In this document: piece by piece, positions 26,110-34,223 of the stretch
How positions within the stretch are numbered: the first letter of the stretch is position 1
Layout of the letters: each line of letters opens with the position of its first letter
Origin: Clostridia bacterium
GTDB lineage: Bacteria > Bacillota > Clostridia > Christensenellales > Borkfalkiaceae
Direction: 5' to 3'
DNA length: 40,254 nt
Assembly: GCA_900771345.1 (NCBI GenBank)
Contig: CAAGNQ010000037.1
Location: 1 to 40,254 of the forward strand
Translations under genes and position numbers: made by a program
Notes under the pieces: generated by a model
What the model was told of the DNA's origin: nothing
The model's database searches: none
What the model saw: only the letters and a program-made list of their open reading frames with translations

Positions 26110-26138
26110 TTGCTAAAATGCACTTTGTGTGTTAAGAT
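26110..26138 (+). promoter_or_regulatory. Promoter of the pyrophosphatase gene
   Basis: -35 TTGCTA (26110-26115), 17-bp spacer, -10 TAAGAT (26133-26138), 24 bases before the start codon. Confidence 0.7.
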
Positions 26139-26162
26139 AGTGAAAATATAGGAGGATAGATT

Positions 26163-26705
26163 ATGAATATTTGGCACGATATTGAAAGCAATAGAATTAC
26201 GCCAGAAGAATTTATAGCCGTAGTTGAGATAAGCAAGGGTTCTAAACAAAAATATGAAATGGATAAAAGAACGGGGCTACTTCGTTTGGACAGAATTCTT
26301 TACACCTCTACTCACTATCCAGCAAATTACGGGTTTATTCCTCATACTCTTGCTGCCGATAACGACCCTCTTGACGTGCTTATTTTATGCTCTGAAAGTC
26401 TTATACCAATGAGTCTAGTTAAATGTTATCCTATAGGTGTAATAATCATGAACGATAACGGTGACGTTGATGAAAAGATTATCGCTATACCTGATACTGA
26501 CCCAAACTACAATACATATAAGAGTATAAACGATTTGCCACAGCACATATTTGATGAAATGAGGCACTTCTTCACGGTTTATAAACAACTAGAAAATAAA
26601 AACACTTCGGTTGACGTTGCGTCAGACAAGGATGAGGCAGTTAAAATCATCAAGCAATCAATGGCAAATTATAAATTGAATTTGTATGAATTAACTGCAA
26701 AATAA
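26163..26705 (+). CDS. ppa: Inorganic pyrophosphatase, family I
   Basis: 180 aa, cytoplasmic. It hydrolyses pyrophosphate to two phosphates, pulling biosynthetic reactions forward. The family I signature DNDPLDVLIL (about residues 70-79) supplies the metal-binding aspartates. It is preceded by a KYEMDKRTG substrate-binding segment and HYPANYGFIP. Length is normal for bacterial family I enzymes. GGAGG precedes the ATG; it is a monocistronic gene with its own promoter and terminator. Many clostridia use membrane or family II pyrophosphatases instead, so the soluble family I type is a mild taxonomic clue. Confidence 0.95.
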   Translation: MNIWHDIESNRITPEEFIAVVEISKGSKQKYEMDKRTGLLRLDRILYTSTHYPANYGFIPHTLAADNDPLDVLILCSESLIPMSLVKCYPIGVIIMNDNGDVDEKIIAIPDTDPNYNTYKSINDLPQHIFDEMRHFFTVYKQLENKNTSVDVASDKDEAVKIIKQSMANYKLNLYELTAK

Positions 26706-26724
26706 AATAAATATAATACAAAAA

Positions 26725-26748
26725 CCCACCTTAAAAGGTGGATTTTTT
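26725..26748. terminator. Bidirectional intrinsic terminator between ppa and the SDR gene
   Basis: CCACCTT/AAGGTGG stem with a very small loop, then GATTTTTTT on the plus strand and GGTTTTTG on the minus strand. Confidence 0.88.
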
Positions 26749-26786
26749 TGATGCAAAATTTTAAATTTTTGAAAAATAGTTTTTAA

Positions 26787-27605
26787 TTATACTCCACTGT
26801 AAGCAGAGAATCCTCCGTCAACAGGAATAATCGTTCCTGTAACAAAGCCACTTGCCTTATCGTCAGCTAGCCACATTAAACATCCTAAAAGGTCTTCTAT
26901 TTCACCAAATTTTTTCATAGGAGTTGCGTTTAGAATCTTATTAGTTCTTGGTGTTGGCGAGCCGTCTTCATTAAATAGAAGCCCTCTGTTTTGATTTGTT
27001 ACGAAAAATCCCGGAGCAATAGCATTACAACGAATTCCACATGGCGCAAAGTGAACTGCAAGCCATTGAGTAAAGTTAGATATACCAGCTTTTGCAGCGC
27101 TATATGCCGGTATCTTTGTAAGTGGTCTATATGCATTCATTGACGAAATATTTATAATATTACCACCCGTTTTAATCATATCAGTAGCAAAAACTTGGGT
27201 AACTAAGAATGCGCTAGTAATGTTAAGGTCAAAAACAAATTTTAGTCCACTTTCATCAAGCGCAAAAAAGTCCTTTGCTCCCTCTAAATCAGGCGTCATA
27301 GTTTCATTTTCCGTTGTTGCTTTTGGATTGTTTCCACCTGCACCGTTAATTAGAAAATTAACAGCGCCGAATTTATCGTTAATTTCTTTTTTAGCATCAA
27401 TAATGCTTTGTTTATCAAGACAGTTGCATTTAACTGCTAAAGCATTTTCGCCGATTTCATCAGCATATTTTTTAGCAGCATCATAGTTAATGTCAAGCAA
27501 AGCAACTTTTGCTCCGTGATTTGCAAGTTCCTTTGCAAATGATGAACATATAATCCCACCTGCACCCGTTATTGCCACTACTTTATTATCTAAATTTACG
27601 CACAT
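26787..27605 (-). CDS. uxuB: SDR-family fructuronate reductase (D-mannonate oxidoreductase)
   Basis: 272 aa Rossmann-fold dehydrogenase. The NAD(P) loop TGAGGIICSSFAKELA starts near residue 14, then NGAGG, then the catalytic Ser in NISSMNAY and YSAAKAG with catalytic Tyr and Lys. The long insert rich in acidic residues (about 95-115) and its position directly after uxuA match the SDR-type UxuB (YjmF) of Firmicutes. That enzyme reduces fructuronate to mannonate and differs from the long-chain E. coli UxuB. A generic sugar dehydrogenase cannot be excluded from sequence alone. 31 bases separate it from uxuA; GAGAGG precedes the start. Confidence 0.85.
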   Translation of the reverse strand: MCVNLDNKVVAITGAGGIICSSFAKELANHGAKVALLDINYDAAKKYADEIGENALAVKCNCLDKQSIIDAKKEINDKFGAVNFLINGAGGNNPKATTENETMTPDLEGAKDFFALDESGLKFVFDLNITSAFLVTQVFATDMIKTGGNIINISSMNAYRPLTKIPAYSAAKAGISNFTQWLAVHFAPCGIRCNAIAPGFFVTNQNRGLLFNEDGSPTPRTNKILNATPMKKFGEIEDLLGCLMWLADDKASGFVTGTIIPVDGGFSAYSGV

Positions 27606-27636
27606 TATTATTTACCTCTCTTAACTTATTATATAA

Positions 27637-28719
27637 TTAACTATTTTTTTGTTTTTCAAGCATATCCCAAACACCTAGCATATACATAATGCCAAGCGCT
27701 CTATCATATAGACCATAACCAGGTCTAACAGTTCCAGGCTTTTCATCCCATAAATGCCTACCGTGGTCTGGACGAATATATCCATCAAAACCACAGTCGT
27801 GGTAGGCTTTTAATATGTCTAAAATTCTAGTATCACCATCGCAATCTCTATGGCTTGCCTCAGAGAAATCTCCGTTAGGGAAATGCTTAACGTTTCTAAT
27901 ATGGGCAAATGCAATCCTATCACAATACTTTCTAACAATTTCAGCAACGTTGTTGTCTGGATTGGCATTTAGACTACCCGAACATAATGTCAAACAGTTG
28001 TAAGGATTATCGACCATCTTTACAAACCTGCCTATACTCTCTTCATCAACTAGTAGTCTTGGAAGCCCAAAAATATCCCAAGGTGGGTCGTCCATATGGA
28101 TTGCCATTTTAATATCACATTCTTCACAAGTAGGCATTATTGCTTCAAGGAAGTATTTTAAGTTTTCCCAAAGTTTTTCCTTCGTTACGCCTTCATACGC
28201 CTTAAACAACTCGTCCAGTTTTGCCATTCTCTCAGGTTCCCAACCAGGAAAAGACATATTATATTTTTCTGTAAAGTCTAATATGTACTTAGCCATTGCA
28301 TTATAATCGTCTTGAATCATATTCTTTTGATAGAAAAGCGCCGTAGACCCGTCACCAACAGGATGGAATAGGTCCGACCTCGTCCAGTCAAAAATAGGCA
28401 TAAAGTTATAGCATATTACCTTTACACCAAACTTTGATAAATTCCTAATAGTCTGACAGTAGTTCTCGATATATTTATCCCTTGAAGGAAGACCGATTTT
28501 AATATCGTCGTGCACGTTTACAGATTCAACAACTTCTATATTAAACCCGTACTCAGCGCACTGGTCTTTAACTTTTTTTATCTCTTCCTCCTCCCAAATT
28601 TCACCAGGCATTTTATGATGAAGCGCCCAAACGATTCCCGATACACCAGGAATCTGCTTGATGTCTTTTAAGGAAATTCTATCGTTTCCCTCGCCATACC
28701 AGCGAAAAGTCATTTGCAT
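27637..28719 (-). CDS. uxuA: Mannonate dehydratase
   Basis: 360 aa from the ATG at 28719, eight bases after AAGGAGG. The longer frame to 28797 would begin within the promoter. It converts D-mannonate to 2-keto-3-deoxygluconate. The sequence has the UxuA hallmarks: MTFRWYGEGND opening, VSGIVWALHH, HMDDPPWDIFGLPR, TLCSGSLNANPDNN and RPDHGRHLWDE, with His/Asp/Cys residues for the metal site. Normal length. It is first in a two-gene operon with uxuB. Its product feeds the kdgK and kdgA products encoded at 32.3-33.9 kb. Uronate isomerase (uxaC), needed to start from glucuronate, is not in the window. Confidence 0.95.
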   Translation of the reverse strand: MQMTFRWYGEGNDRISLKDIKQIPGVSGIVWALHHKMPGEIWEEEEIKKVKDQCAEYGFNIEVVESVNVHDDIKIGLPSRDKYIENYCQTIRNLSKFGVKVICYNFMPIFDWTRSDLFHPVGDGSTALFYQKNMIQDDYNAMAKYILDFTEKYNMSFPGWEPERMAKLDELFKAYEGVTKEKLWENLKYFLEAIMPTCEECDIKMAIHMDDPPWDIFGLPRLLVDEESIGRFVKMVDNPYNCLTLCSGSLNANPDNNVAEIVRKYCDRIAFAHIRNVKHFPNGDFSEASHRDCDGDTRILDILKAYHDCGFDGYIRPDHGRHLWDEKPGTVRPGYGLYDRALGIMYMLGVWDMLEKQKNS

Positions 28720-28768
28720 ATCCAGTACCTCCTTGAACATATGATAATATTTTTGCAATTTTTTAAAG

Positions 28769-28797
28769 ATTATATCATATTTTTTTTCTCTTTTCAA
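28769..28797 (-). promoter_or_regulatory. Promoter of uxuA-uxuB
   Basis: Minus-strand -35 TTGAAA (28792-28797), 17-bp spacer, -10 TATAAT (28769-28774). No TTCC-N17-TTCC operator is present, so this unit is controlled separately from the glycan locus. Confidence 0.82.
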
Positions 28798-28837
28798 TGA
28801 AAATATCGCATTTTTATTATTTAAAATTAAATTTATT

Positions 28838-28876
28838 AAAAAAGATACTCTTTGGAATTTCCAAGAATATCTTTTC
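28838..28876 (-). terminator. Intrinsic terminator of the GH78 gene
   Basis: Imperfect long stem (AAAGATA/TATCTTT outer, CTTGG/CCAAG-type inner) followed on the minus strand by a T-rich run, directly after the GH78 stop. Confidence 0.8.
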
Positions 28877-28881
28877 TCGCT

Positions 28882-30867
28882 TTAATAAATATCTGTTTTA
28901 CCGTTAAAGACGATAAGTGGTGCAACAGCCCAAGGATGAAATAAACTAGAGTTCCACTTTTGGTCTTTACCCCAAGCCTCGAAAGTTGTCGTAGCGCCCT
29001 CTTTAATCATATTAAGCCAAGCACCTTTATCGGTTGCAAGACATAATGCCTCTTCATTATAACCATTCTTAATAAGTCCAACAAGCGCAAAATAGGACAT
29101 ATAAACACCCATACTGGTTAGTTTCTTGCTAAGTAGAAAATCCTTAATATTCTCCTTAATTTTTTCATCATCAGTTCCTATTCCAAATGCCAATGGTAAA
29201 ATATTTGAATGAATTGCTGAATGAGTTTTCTCCCTACTATCACAGAAGAGTTTTGTTTTTTCATCAAAAAACGCATTTATATATGCCTTTGTGATTTTTT
29301 CAGATAAAGTCTCGATTTCTTTACCTAAAATCTTGCAAATCTCTTCCCTTGCCTTTAAAAATCCTATCCAGAACGCATTCAAAACGTTGTGTTCGCCGTC
29401 ACCTATAGGACGAGTTAAAGGAAAATCATATCCGTCACGAAGGTTGTTCGGCCAGTCAACAAGATTCCATTTTTCTTTTATACTACCGATAAGTCCATCT
29501 TCAACCGAATAAGACTTAAAGTAATCAAAAATCCCCTCAACGTAAGGCAGTGTAAATTCTAAGAACTCTTTATCATTATCCTGCTTATAAACCCACAATG
29601 CTATAGCCGGAAATAATAGCGAATAGTCTGCAATTTCTTGATTTAACGTAGAATAAGTAACTGCAAGCATACCCTTGCAAACAAAGGTCGATTGGCAAAA
29701 ATCCGTAAGTGATTTTTTCAATAAAGTCGTATCACCTGTAAGTATAGCGTGCGCCCTTCCCGATACGGCTAGGTCACCTAAATATTGACCCTTCTCCCTA
29801 GTAGGACAATCGTAGTAAGCCTCCTGTACTCCAAATTTAATGGTATTAGTGCAAAGCTCAATTATCTTTTTTAAATCGTTATTATCAGTTTCATACTTAA
29901 ACGTTTGAGCAAACGGATAATGCCTAGTAACCATTTTAACATTGTTAACTTTAACGCCTTGAGGAAAAACCAACTCAGCATATCTAAACGCCTTAAAATC
30001 ATATTGATTCAATATGTCAAGATTGCCAGAAAGTAGCCATTCTTCTTCATAGAGGCAGTTACAACGCATATCGTAACGAATAGAGCCGTCGTCGTTTAAT
30101 TCTTCGGCAAAGCGCATTATAATTTTATTGCCATAATTTCCCTGCGCCTCTGCGTAAAGATAACCCACCATTTCTTGACCAAAATCTACGATTATACTGT
30201 TTTCATTCGAGTCAGTTTTAACAGGCAAAACTTCGTAAACGTCAAGTGGTTTTATTGGCGATTTAAACAAATTATAATCTGCGTACTTTAAGACTTTAGC
30301 ATTCTCCCAATAACCATCATCAAAATCAATTTTTTCAAAGCCAACCTCTTTTGCCGACGAATCGTATCGTTCTGCTATAGCAGTATCATAACCAAATCTC
30401 CCACATTCTGAAAAGCCTGTGTGATTAGCACATTTCCAAGACTCGTCACTAACAAGAGTAAGTTTATCGTCTAAAAACAGTTCGCACCAAAACATTGAAC
30501 GCCTATCGGCAGTTATAAATACGTGGTTAATCAAGCCCTGATAATACGTATGTGCCGAAATAACGTTCTCACCCTCGACGAGATATTCAGTTACGTCAAC
30601 TTCCATATAGTAATATCTTGAAGGGTATCCGTTTGGTGGCCCTTGAACAACGTATTTCCCATTTATATACAACTTAAAATAATCGTCAGCAGTAATATTT
30701 ATAACTGCTCGCTTAAATTTGTTTAGACTTATCTTTTTTCTAAATAAAATATGCCTATTAAGGAAAGGTGGAATTTCTTCCTTAGCCCTATCTTCAAGTT
30801 CCTTAAAAAATACGTTTATCGGTTTCTGATTTTCAAAGTCCGGATGACAAATAAATTTCGCTTTCAT
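28882..30867 (-). CDS. GH78 alpha-L-rhamnosidase-like protein
   Basis: 661 aa from the ATG at 30867, no signal peptide, so intracellular. The N-terminal jelly-roll domain has DDYFKLYINGKYVVQGPPNG. It is followed by a second beta domain (IIVDFGQEMVGYLYAEAQG) and the alpha/alpha barrel. The barrel contains YYDCPTREKGQYLGDLAVSG (near 350-370), the GH78 motif carrying catalytic acidic residues. It should release terminal L-rhamnose from imported oligosaccharides. It is somewhat shorter than many 850-1000-aa members. The start is slightly uncertain: GAGGAG is 14 bases from this ATG and only 2 from an in-frame TTG. The consensus promoter at 30914-30942 excludes the longer frame, which begins inside it. 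Confidence 0.88.
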   Translation of the reverse strand: MKAKFICHPDFENQKPINVFFKELEDRAKEEIPPFLNRHILFRKKISLNKFKRAVINITADDYFKLYINGKYVVQGPPNGYPSRYYYMEVDVTEYLVEGENVISAHTYYQGLINHVFITADRRSMFWCELFLDDKLTLVSDESWKCANHTGFSECGRFGYDTAIAERYDSSAKEVGFEKIDFDDGYWENAKVLKYADYNLFKSPIKPLDVYEVLPVKTDSNENSIIVDFGQEMVGYLYAEAQGNYGNKIIMRFAEELNDDGSIRYDMRCNCLYEEEWLLSGNLDILNQYDFKAFRYAELVFPQGVKVNNVKMVTRHYPFAQTFKYETDNNDLKKIIELCTNTIKFGVQEAYYDCPTREKGQYLGDLAVSGRAHAILTGDTTLLKKSLTDFCQSTFVCKGMLAVTYSTLNQEIADYSLLFPAIALWVYKQDNDKEFLEFTLPYVEGIFDYFKSYSVEDGLIGSIKEKWNLVDWPNNLRDGYDFPLTRPIGDGEHNVLNAFWIGFLKAREEICKILGKEIETLSEKITKAYINAFFDEKTKLFCDSREKTHSAIHSNILPLAFGIGTDDEKIKENIKDFLLSKKLTSMGVYMSYFALVGLIKNGYNEEALCLATDKGAWLNMIKEGATTTFEAWGKDQKWNSSLFHPWAVAPLIVFNGKTDIY

Positions 30868-30913
30868 TGTTGCAGTCAATTCTCCTCTTATATTCAGCAA
30901 AAGCTTTTTATTG

Positions 30914-30942
30914 ATTATATCAGTAAATAATTGCGTTGTCAA
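30914..30942 (-). promoter_or_regulatory. Consensus sigma-A promoter of the GH78 gene
   Basis: Minus-strand TTGACA (30937-30942), exactly 17 bp, TATAAT (30914-30919): a perfect match to consensus, so an upstream activator would not be required and any control is likely by repression. Confidence 0.92.
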
Positions 30943-31037
30943 TACATAATTTTGTTAATTTTTTTTGTTTTTTTGTTCAAACTTTTTTATAAATTTTATG
31001 AAAATCACAGCAATGTATTTTCTTTATTGGGAATATA

Positions 31038-31046
31038 TGGTATAAT
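31038..31046 (+). promoter_or_regulatory. Extended -10 promoter of the dGTPase-like gene
   Basis: TGGTATAAT (extended -10) 20 bases before the start codon, with no good -35 box 17 bases upstream. Confidence 0.65.
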
Positions 31047-31065
31047 GTTTTCTAATGAGGTGCTT

Positions 31066-32265
31066 ATGAGAAAATATGACAGTTTGTCACAAGAAATAAT
31101 ATTAAAGATTGAAGAAGATAGAAGATTACATAACGCCAACCCTTATGCTTTTGATGATTTAAATGCAATTAGAAGATATCCAAACACTAAGGATTCTCCT
31201 ACTCTTTTTCGCTCAAACTTTATTAGGGACGTTGATAAAATTATAAACTGCCCTTTTTATAATAGATATTCTGACAAAACGCAAGTGTTTTCATTATATA
31301 GAAACGACGATATCACAAGGCGCTCTCTACACGTTCAACTTGTTTCAAGAATTGCTAGAACAATCGGTAAAGCACTTAACCTTAATCTAGAATTAATCGA
31401 ATCAATAAGTCTTGGACACGACTTGGGCCATACTCCTTTCGGTCACGAGGGTGAAACTTTTCTCAATGAATTATATATTGAAAATTCAGGCAGGATATTC
31501 GCTCATAATTTGCAGTCTATTCGTGTTTTAGACAGCGTCTTTCCATATAATATAACACTTCAAACTCTTGATGGGATTGCTGGTCATAACGGAGAAATTG
31601 AGCGACAAGAATATCACCCTCAATCTATTAAGAACTTTGAAGAGTTTGATAATTTGATTGAAAGTTGTTACACTGATAAAAACTTACTTAAAACCTTAGC
31701 ACCTTCAACTTTGGAAGGATGCCTTGTTAGAATATGCGATATAATCGCATACCTTGGGAAGGACCGTCAGGACGGAACAAGAACTAACATGCATAACGAG
31801 AACGATTATTATAACGAGGTTATCGGCTCAACAAATGCTGAAATAATAAACAATTTATCAATAAATCTTATCGAAAACAGTTATAGAAAGAATTATATAA
31901 AACTAGATAAAGAATATTTTGAAGCTTTAAAAATAGCAAAAAACGAAAACTATTTGCATTTATATAACACAAAAGAGAAAATTATTTTGCAAGACACCAT
32001 TAAACCTATGATGAATCTACTATATAAAAAATTTATTAATGATTTAAACAGCAAAAACCATTCATCACCTATTTATACTGAGCACGTCAATTATATCAGT
32101 AAGCCGTATCTTATGAGAAACAAAGAGTATTTAGAAGAAGATTTTAATCAAGTTGTTGTTGACTTTATTGCAAGCATGACCGACGATTATTTTATAGAAA
32201 TTTTTAAGTCTCTTTTCCCTGAAAAAAACTATCAGATAAAATATACAGAGTATTTTAATTTATAA
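31066..32265 (+). CDS. dgt: dGTP triphosphohydrolase-like HD-domain protein
   Basis: 399 aa from the ATG at 31066, after a GAGG site and downstream of an extended -10; the longer frame to 30931 crosses the promoter. The HD domain is clear: H89 in RRSLHVQLVSRIAR, the H118-D119 pair in GHDLGHTPFGHEGE, a following HNGEIERQEYHP, and a later CDIIAYLGKD with the last metal-binding Asp. Family members cleave dGTP or other dNTPs to the nucleoside and triphosphate. The opening (LFRSNFIRDVDKIINCPFYNRYSDKTQVF) fits the family. Single gene, divergent from the GH78 gene, ending at a strong terminator. Nucleotide specificity is not determined by sequence. Confidence 0.9.
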   Translation: MRKYDSLSQEIILKIEEDRRLHNANPYAFDDLNAIRRYPNTKDSPTLFRSNFIRDVDKIINCPFYNRYSDKTQVFSLYRNDDITRRSLHVQLVSRIARTIGKALNLNLELIESISLGHDLGHTPFGHEGETFLNELYIENSGRIFAHNLQSIRVLDSVFPYNITLQTLDGIAGHNGEIERQEYHPQSIKNFEEFDNLIESCYTDKNLLKTLAPSTLEGCLVRICDIIAYLGKDRQDGTRTNMHNENDYYNEVIGSTNAEIINNLSINLIENSYRKNYIKLDKEYFEALKIAKNENYLHLYNTKEKIILQDTIKPMMNLLYKKFINDLNSKNHSSPIYTEHVNYISKPYLMRNKEYLEEDFNQVVVDFIASMTDDYFIEIFKSLFPEKNYQIKYTEYFNL

Positions 32266-32270
32266 AATTT

Positions 32271-32302
32271 AAGGGTATGATAAACTTATCATACCCTTTT
32301 TA
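32271..32302. terminator. Bidirectional intrinsic terminator
   Basis: Perfect 12-bp stem AAGGGTATGATA/TATCATACCCTT with a 4-base loop and a T-run on the plus strand, serving the dGTPase gene and the converging kdgK gene. Confidence 0.93.
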
Positions 32303-32317
32303 CTTGTCGAAAACTTA

Positions 32318-33340
32318 TTATCTTTGAACTCTTCCACTAGCGTCGCCACCGGCAAGTGTTTCAACTTCTTTTTTAGAAACCATATTATAGTCGCCTTCGA
32401 TACTGTGCTTCAAGCAACTTGCTGCGATTGCAAACTCAATAGCCTTTTGTGGCTCGTAACCGTTTAGAAGGGAATAAATTAGTCCACCACCAAAACTGTC
32501 ACCACCACCAACACGATCTACAATATGCATTGCATACTTTTTAGAAAAATAAGCTTGCCCATCAACGTAAAGCATACCACTCCAGTTGTTGTCGTTTGCA
32601 GAAAGGCTTTCACGAAGAGTTATTGCAACACCCTTAAAGTTAAACCTATCGGTTAATTTCTTAGCAACAGAAATATATCCTTCTCTATCAAGTTTTCCAC
32701 CATAAATATCAGTATTATCAGCTTCAATACCAAAAACGTCCTTCGCGTCTTCTTCATTAGCAATGCAGTAATCAATATACTCGCAAAGAACACCCATTAC
32801 CTTACCTGCCTTTTCCTTGCTCCATAATTTTTTACGGAAATTAAGGTCGCAAGATATTTTAATATTCCTCTTTTTAGCCTCTTTGCATGCTTCTACGCAA
32901 ATTTCAGCAACCTCATCAGAAAGCGCTGGTGTTATGCCCGTAAAGTGAAACCACTCAACGTCCTCAAATATTTTCGACCAGTCAAAATCAGATTTTTTTG
33001 CCATAGCAATAGCGCTATACGCTCTGTCGTATACAACCTTGCTTGGTCTTTGGCTAGCACCCTTTTCGCAGTAATAAATACCAACCCTGTCACCACCACG
33101 AACAACTTTAGAAGTATCAACTCCAAACTTTCTTAACGAGTTAACTGCCGCTTGGCCGATTTCGTGGTCAGGAAGTTTTGAAACAAATTGAACGTCCACC
33201 CCATAGTTTGCAAGGCTAACTGCAACGTTTGCTTCAGCACCTCCGAAAGTAGCCTCATATTTGTCACTTTGAACAAACCTTAAATAATTTTCTGGCGCAA
33301 GCCTAAGCATTAATTCGCCAAACGTTACTACTTTTTTCAT
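32318..33340 (-). CDS. kdgK: 2-keto-3-deoxygluconate kinase (PfkB family)
   Basis: 340 aa. It phosphorylates KDG to KDPG with ATP. PfkB features: FGGAEANVAVSLANYG near 33-48, the nucleotide/anion-hole motif DRVGGGDSFGGGLI with the catalytic Asp near 275, and the MKKVVTFGELMLRLAP opening. Substrate-loop sequences resemble KdgK, and pairing with the KDPG aldolase supports this assignment over other sugar kinases. It follows kdgA after 14 bases with a GGAGGAG site, so one transcript is expected. It completes the route from UxuA's product. Confidence 0.93.
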   Translation of the reverse strand: MKKVVTFGELMLRLAPENYLRFVQSDKYEATFGGAEANVAVSLANYGVDVQFVSKLPDHEIGQAAVNSLRKFGVDTSKVVRGGDRVGIYYCEKGASQRPSKVVYDRAYSAIAMAKKSDFDWSKIFEDVEWFHFTGITPALSDEVAEICVEACKEAKKRNIKISCDLNFRKKLWSKEKAGKVMGVLCEYIDYCIANEEDAKDVFGIEADNTDIYGGKLDREGYISVAKKLTDRFNFKGVAITLRESLSANDNNWSGMLYVDGQAYFSKKYAMHIVDRVGGGDSFGGGLIYSLLNGYEPQKAIEFAIAASCLKHSIEGDYNMVSKKEVETLAGGDASGRVQR

Positions 33341-33354
33341 TTTACTCCTCCATA

Positions 33355-33933
33355 CTATTTGTTATTTACAATTTCCATAATTTTCTTACAGTTTTCTACA
33401 ATATCGCCCTTCATCATAAAACTTCCACCAACGGCGTAAATCTTATCGAATTCTAAGAATTCTGCCAAATTAGAAAGGTCAACTCCACCCGTAGGTATAA
33501 ATTTTAATTGTGGGAATGGTCCGGCAAGCGCCTTCAACGCCTTAAGCCCACCGTAAACGTTTGCAGGAAAAAATTTAACGATTTCAATACCTAATTCAAT
33601 CGCTTGCATTATTTCAGTCGGTGTTACACAGCCTGGAAAGTAAGGAATATTTTTCTTTTTTGCAAACTTTGCAACTTCAACAGATAAACCTGGAGAAACC
33701 AAAAACTTTGCACCTGCACAAACGGCTTTTTTTGCCTGCGCTAGGTTTATAACCGTTCCTGCGCCGATATTCATATCAGGAAACTCTTTCGTTCCAAGAG
33801 ATATTGCCTCGGCGGCACAAGCAGTTCTAAAGGTAATTTCAGCACAGTTGATTCCACCCTCTTTTAGTGCTTTAAGAGTGGGGATAGTATCACTTACGTC
33901 TTTAATAACAACCACAGGAATAACTTTATCCAT
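33355..33933 (-). CDS. kdgA: KDPG / KHG aldolase
   Basis: 192 aa, class I aldolase that splits 2-keto-3-deoxy-6-phosphogluconate into pyruvate and glyceraldehyde-3-phosphate. Catalytic Glu32 in AEITFRT and Schiff-base Lys120 in VKFFPANVYGG are present, with GAGTV, SPG and the phosphate-binding PTGGV motifs. Slightly shorter than the E. coli enzyme. It starts the kdgA-kdgK operon; AGAGGTG precedes the ATG. Its promoter (34042-34070) is overlapped by an inverted repeat that could be a repressor site. Confidence 0.94.
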   Translation of the reverse strand: MDKVIPVVVIKDVSDTIPTLKALKEGGINCAEITFRTACAAEAISLGTKEFPDMNIGAGTVINLAQAKKAVCAGAKFLVSPGLSVEVAKFAKKKNIPYFPGCVTPTEIMQAIELGIEIVKFFPANVYGGLKALKALAGPFPQLKFIPTGGVDLSNLAEFLEFDKIYAVGGSFMMKGDIVENCKKIMEIVNNK

Positions 33934-34041
33934 AATGTCACCTCTTATAATTTTTGTTTGTGTTATACTAAATTTTCAAACGCCTAATAATTTTAATAAA
34001 AAACAAATTAGCACGCTAAACTACACATTATTTTTTATGAT

Positions 34042-34070
34042 AGTATAGCATTAATTTTTAATTTTGTAAA
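34042..34070 (-). promoter_or_regulatory. Promoter of kdgA-kdgK
   Basis: Minus-strand -35 TTTACA (34065-34070), 17-bp spacer, -10 TATACT (34042-34047), giving a leader of about 100 bases. Confidence 0.75.
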
Positions 34071-34083
34071 TATAAATTACAAA
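34063..34083. promoter_or_regulatory. Inverted repeat overlapping the kdgA -35, candidate operator
   Basis: TTTGTAA-N7-TTACAAA, a perfect 7-bp dyad covering the -35 box. Position suits a LacI- or GntR-type repressor responding to a uronate intermediate. No such regulator gene is in the window. Confidence 0.5.
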
Positions 34084-34143
34084 CTATTTGATTATTTTTT
34101 AACTTTATTTGTTTTATTTTTTTCAGATTATAGAGAACTTTCC

Positions 34144-34172
34144 TTGACTAAACCCTTTAATTATTATATAAT
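34144..34172 (+). promoter_or_regulatory. Promoter of leuS
   Basis: -35 TTGACT (34144-34149), 17-bp spacer, -10 TATAAT (34167-34172). The leader is only about 45 bases, too short for a T-box. Confidence 0.85.
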
Positions 34173-34223
34173 TAAAAAATATTATAGACAAAAAGAGAAT
34201 ATTAGAGTTGGAGGCACAAATTT

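Noticed and set aside
30955..30990. T-rich TTTTTTTTGTTTTTTTGTTC stretch upstream of the GH78 gene as a fourth operator copy
   Set aside because: It contains the TTTTTGT core but no TTCC pair at 21-bp spacing, and it is not placed 9 bp from the -35; the GH78 promoter is already a perfect consensus.
30931..31065. N-terminal extension of the dGTPase-like protein with a hydrophobic segment
   Set aside because: The extension is translated from AT-rich promoter DNA containing an extended -10; the ATG at 31066 has the RBS.
34084..34223. T-box or other amino-acid riboswitch upstream of leuS
   Set aside because: The promoter leaves a leader of about 45 bases with no specifier stem, T-box sequence or terminator.
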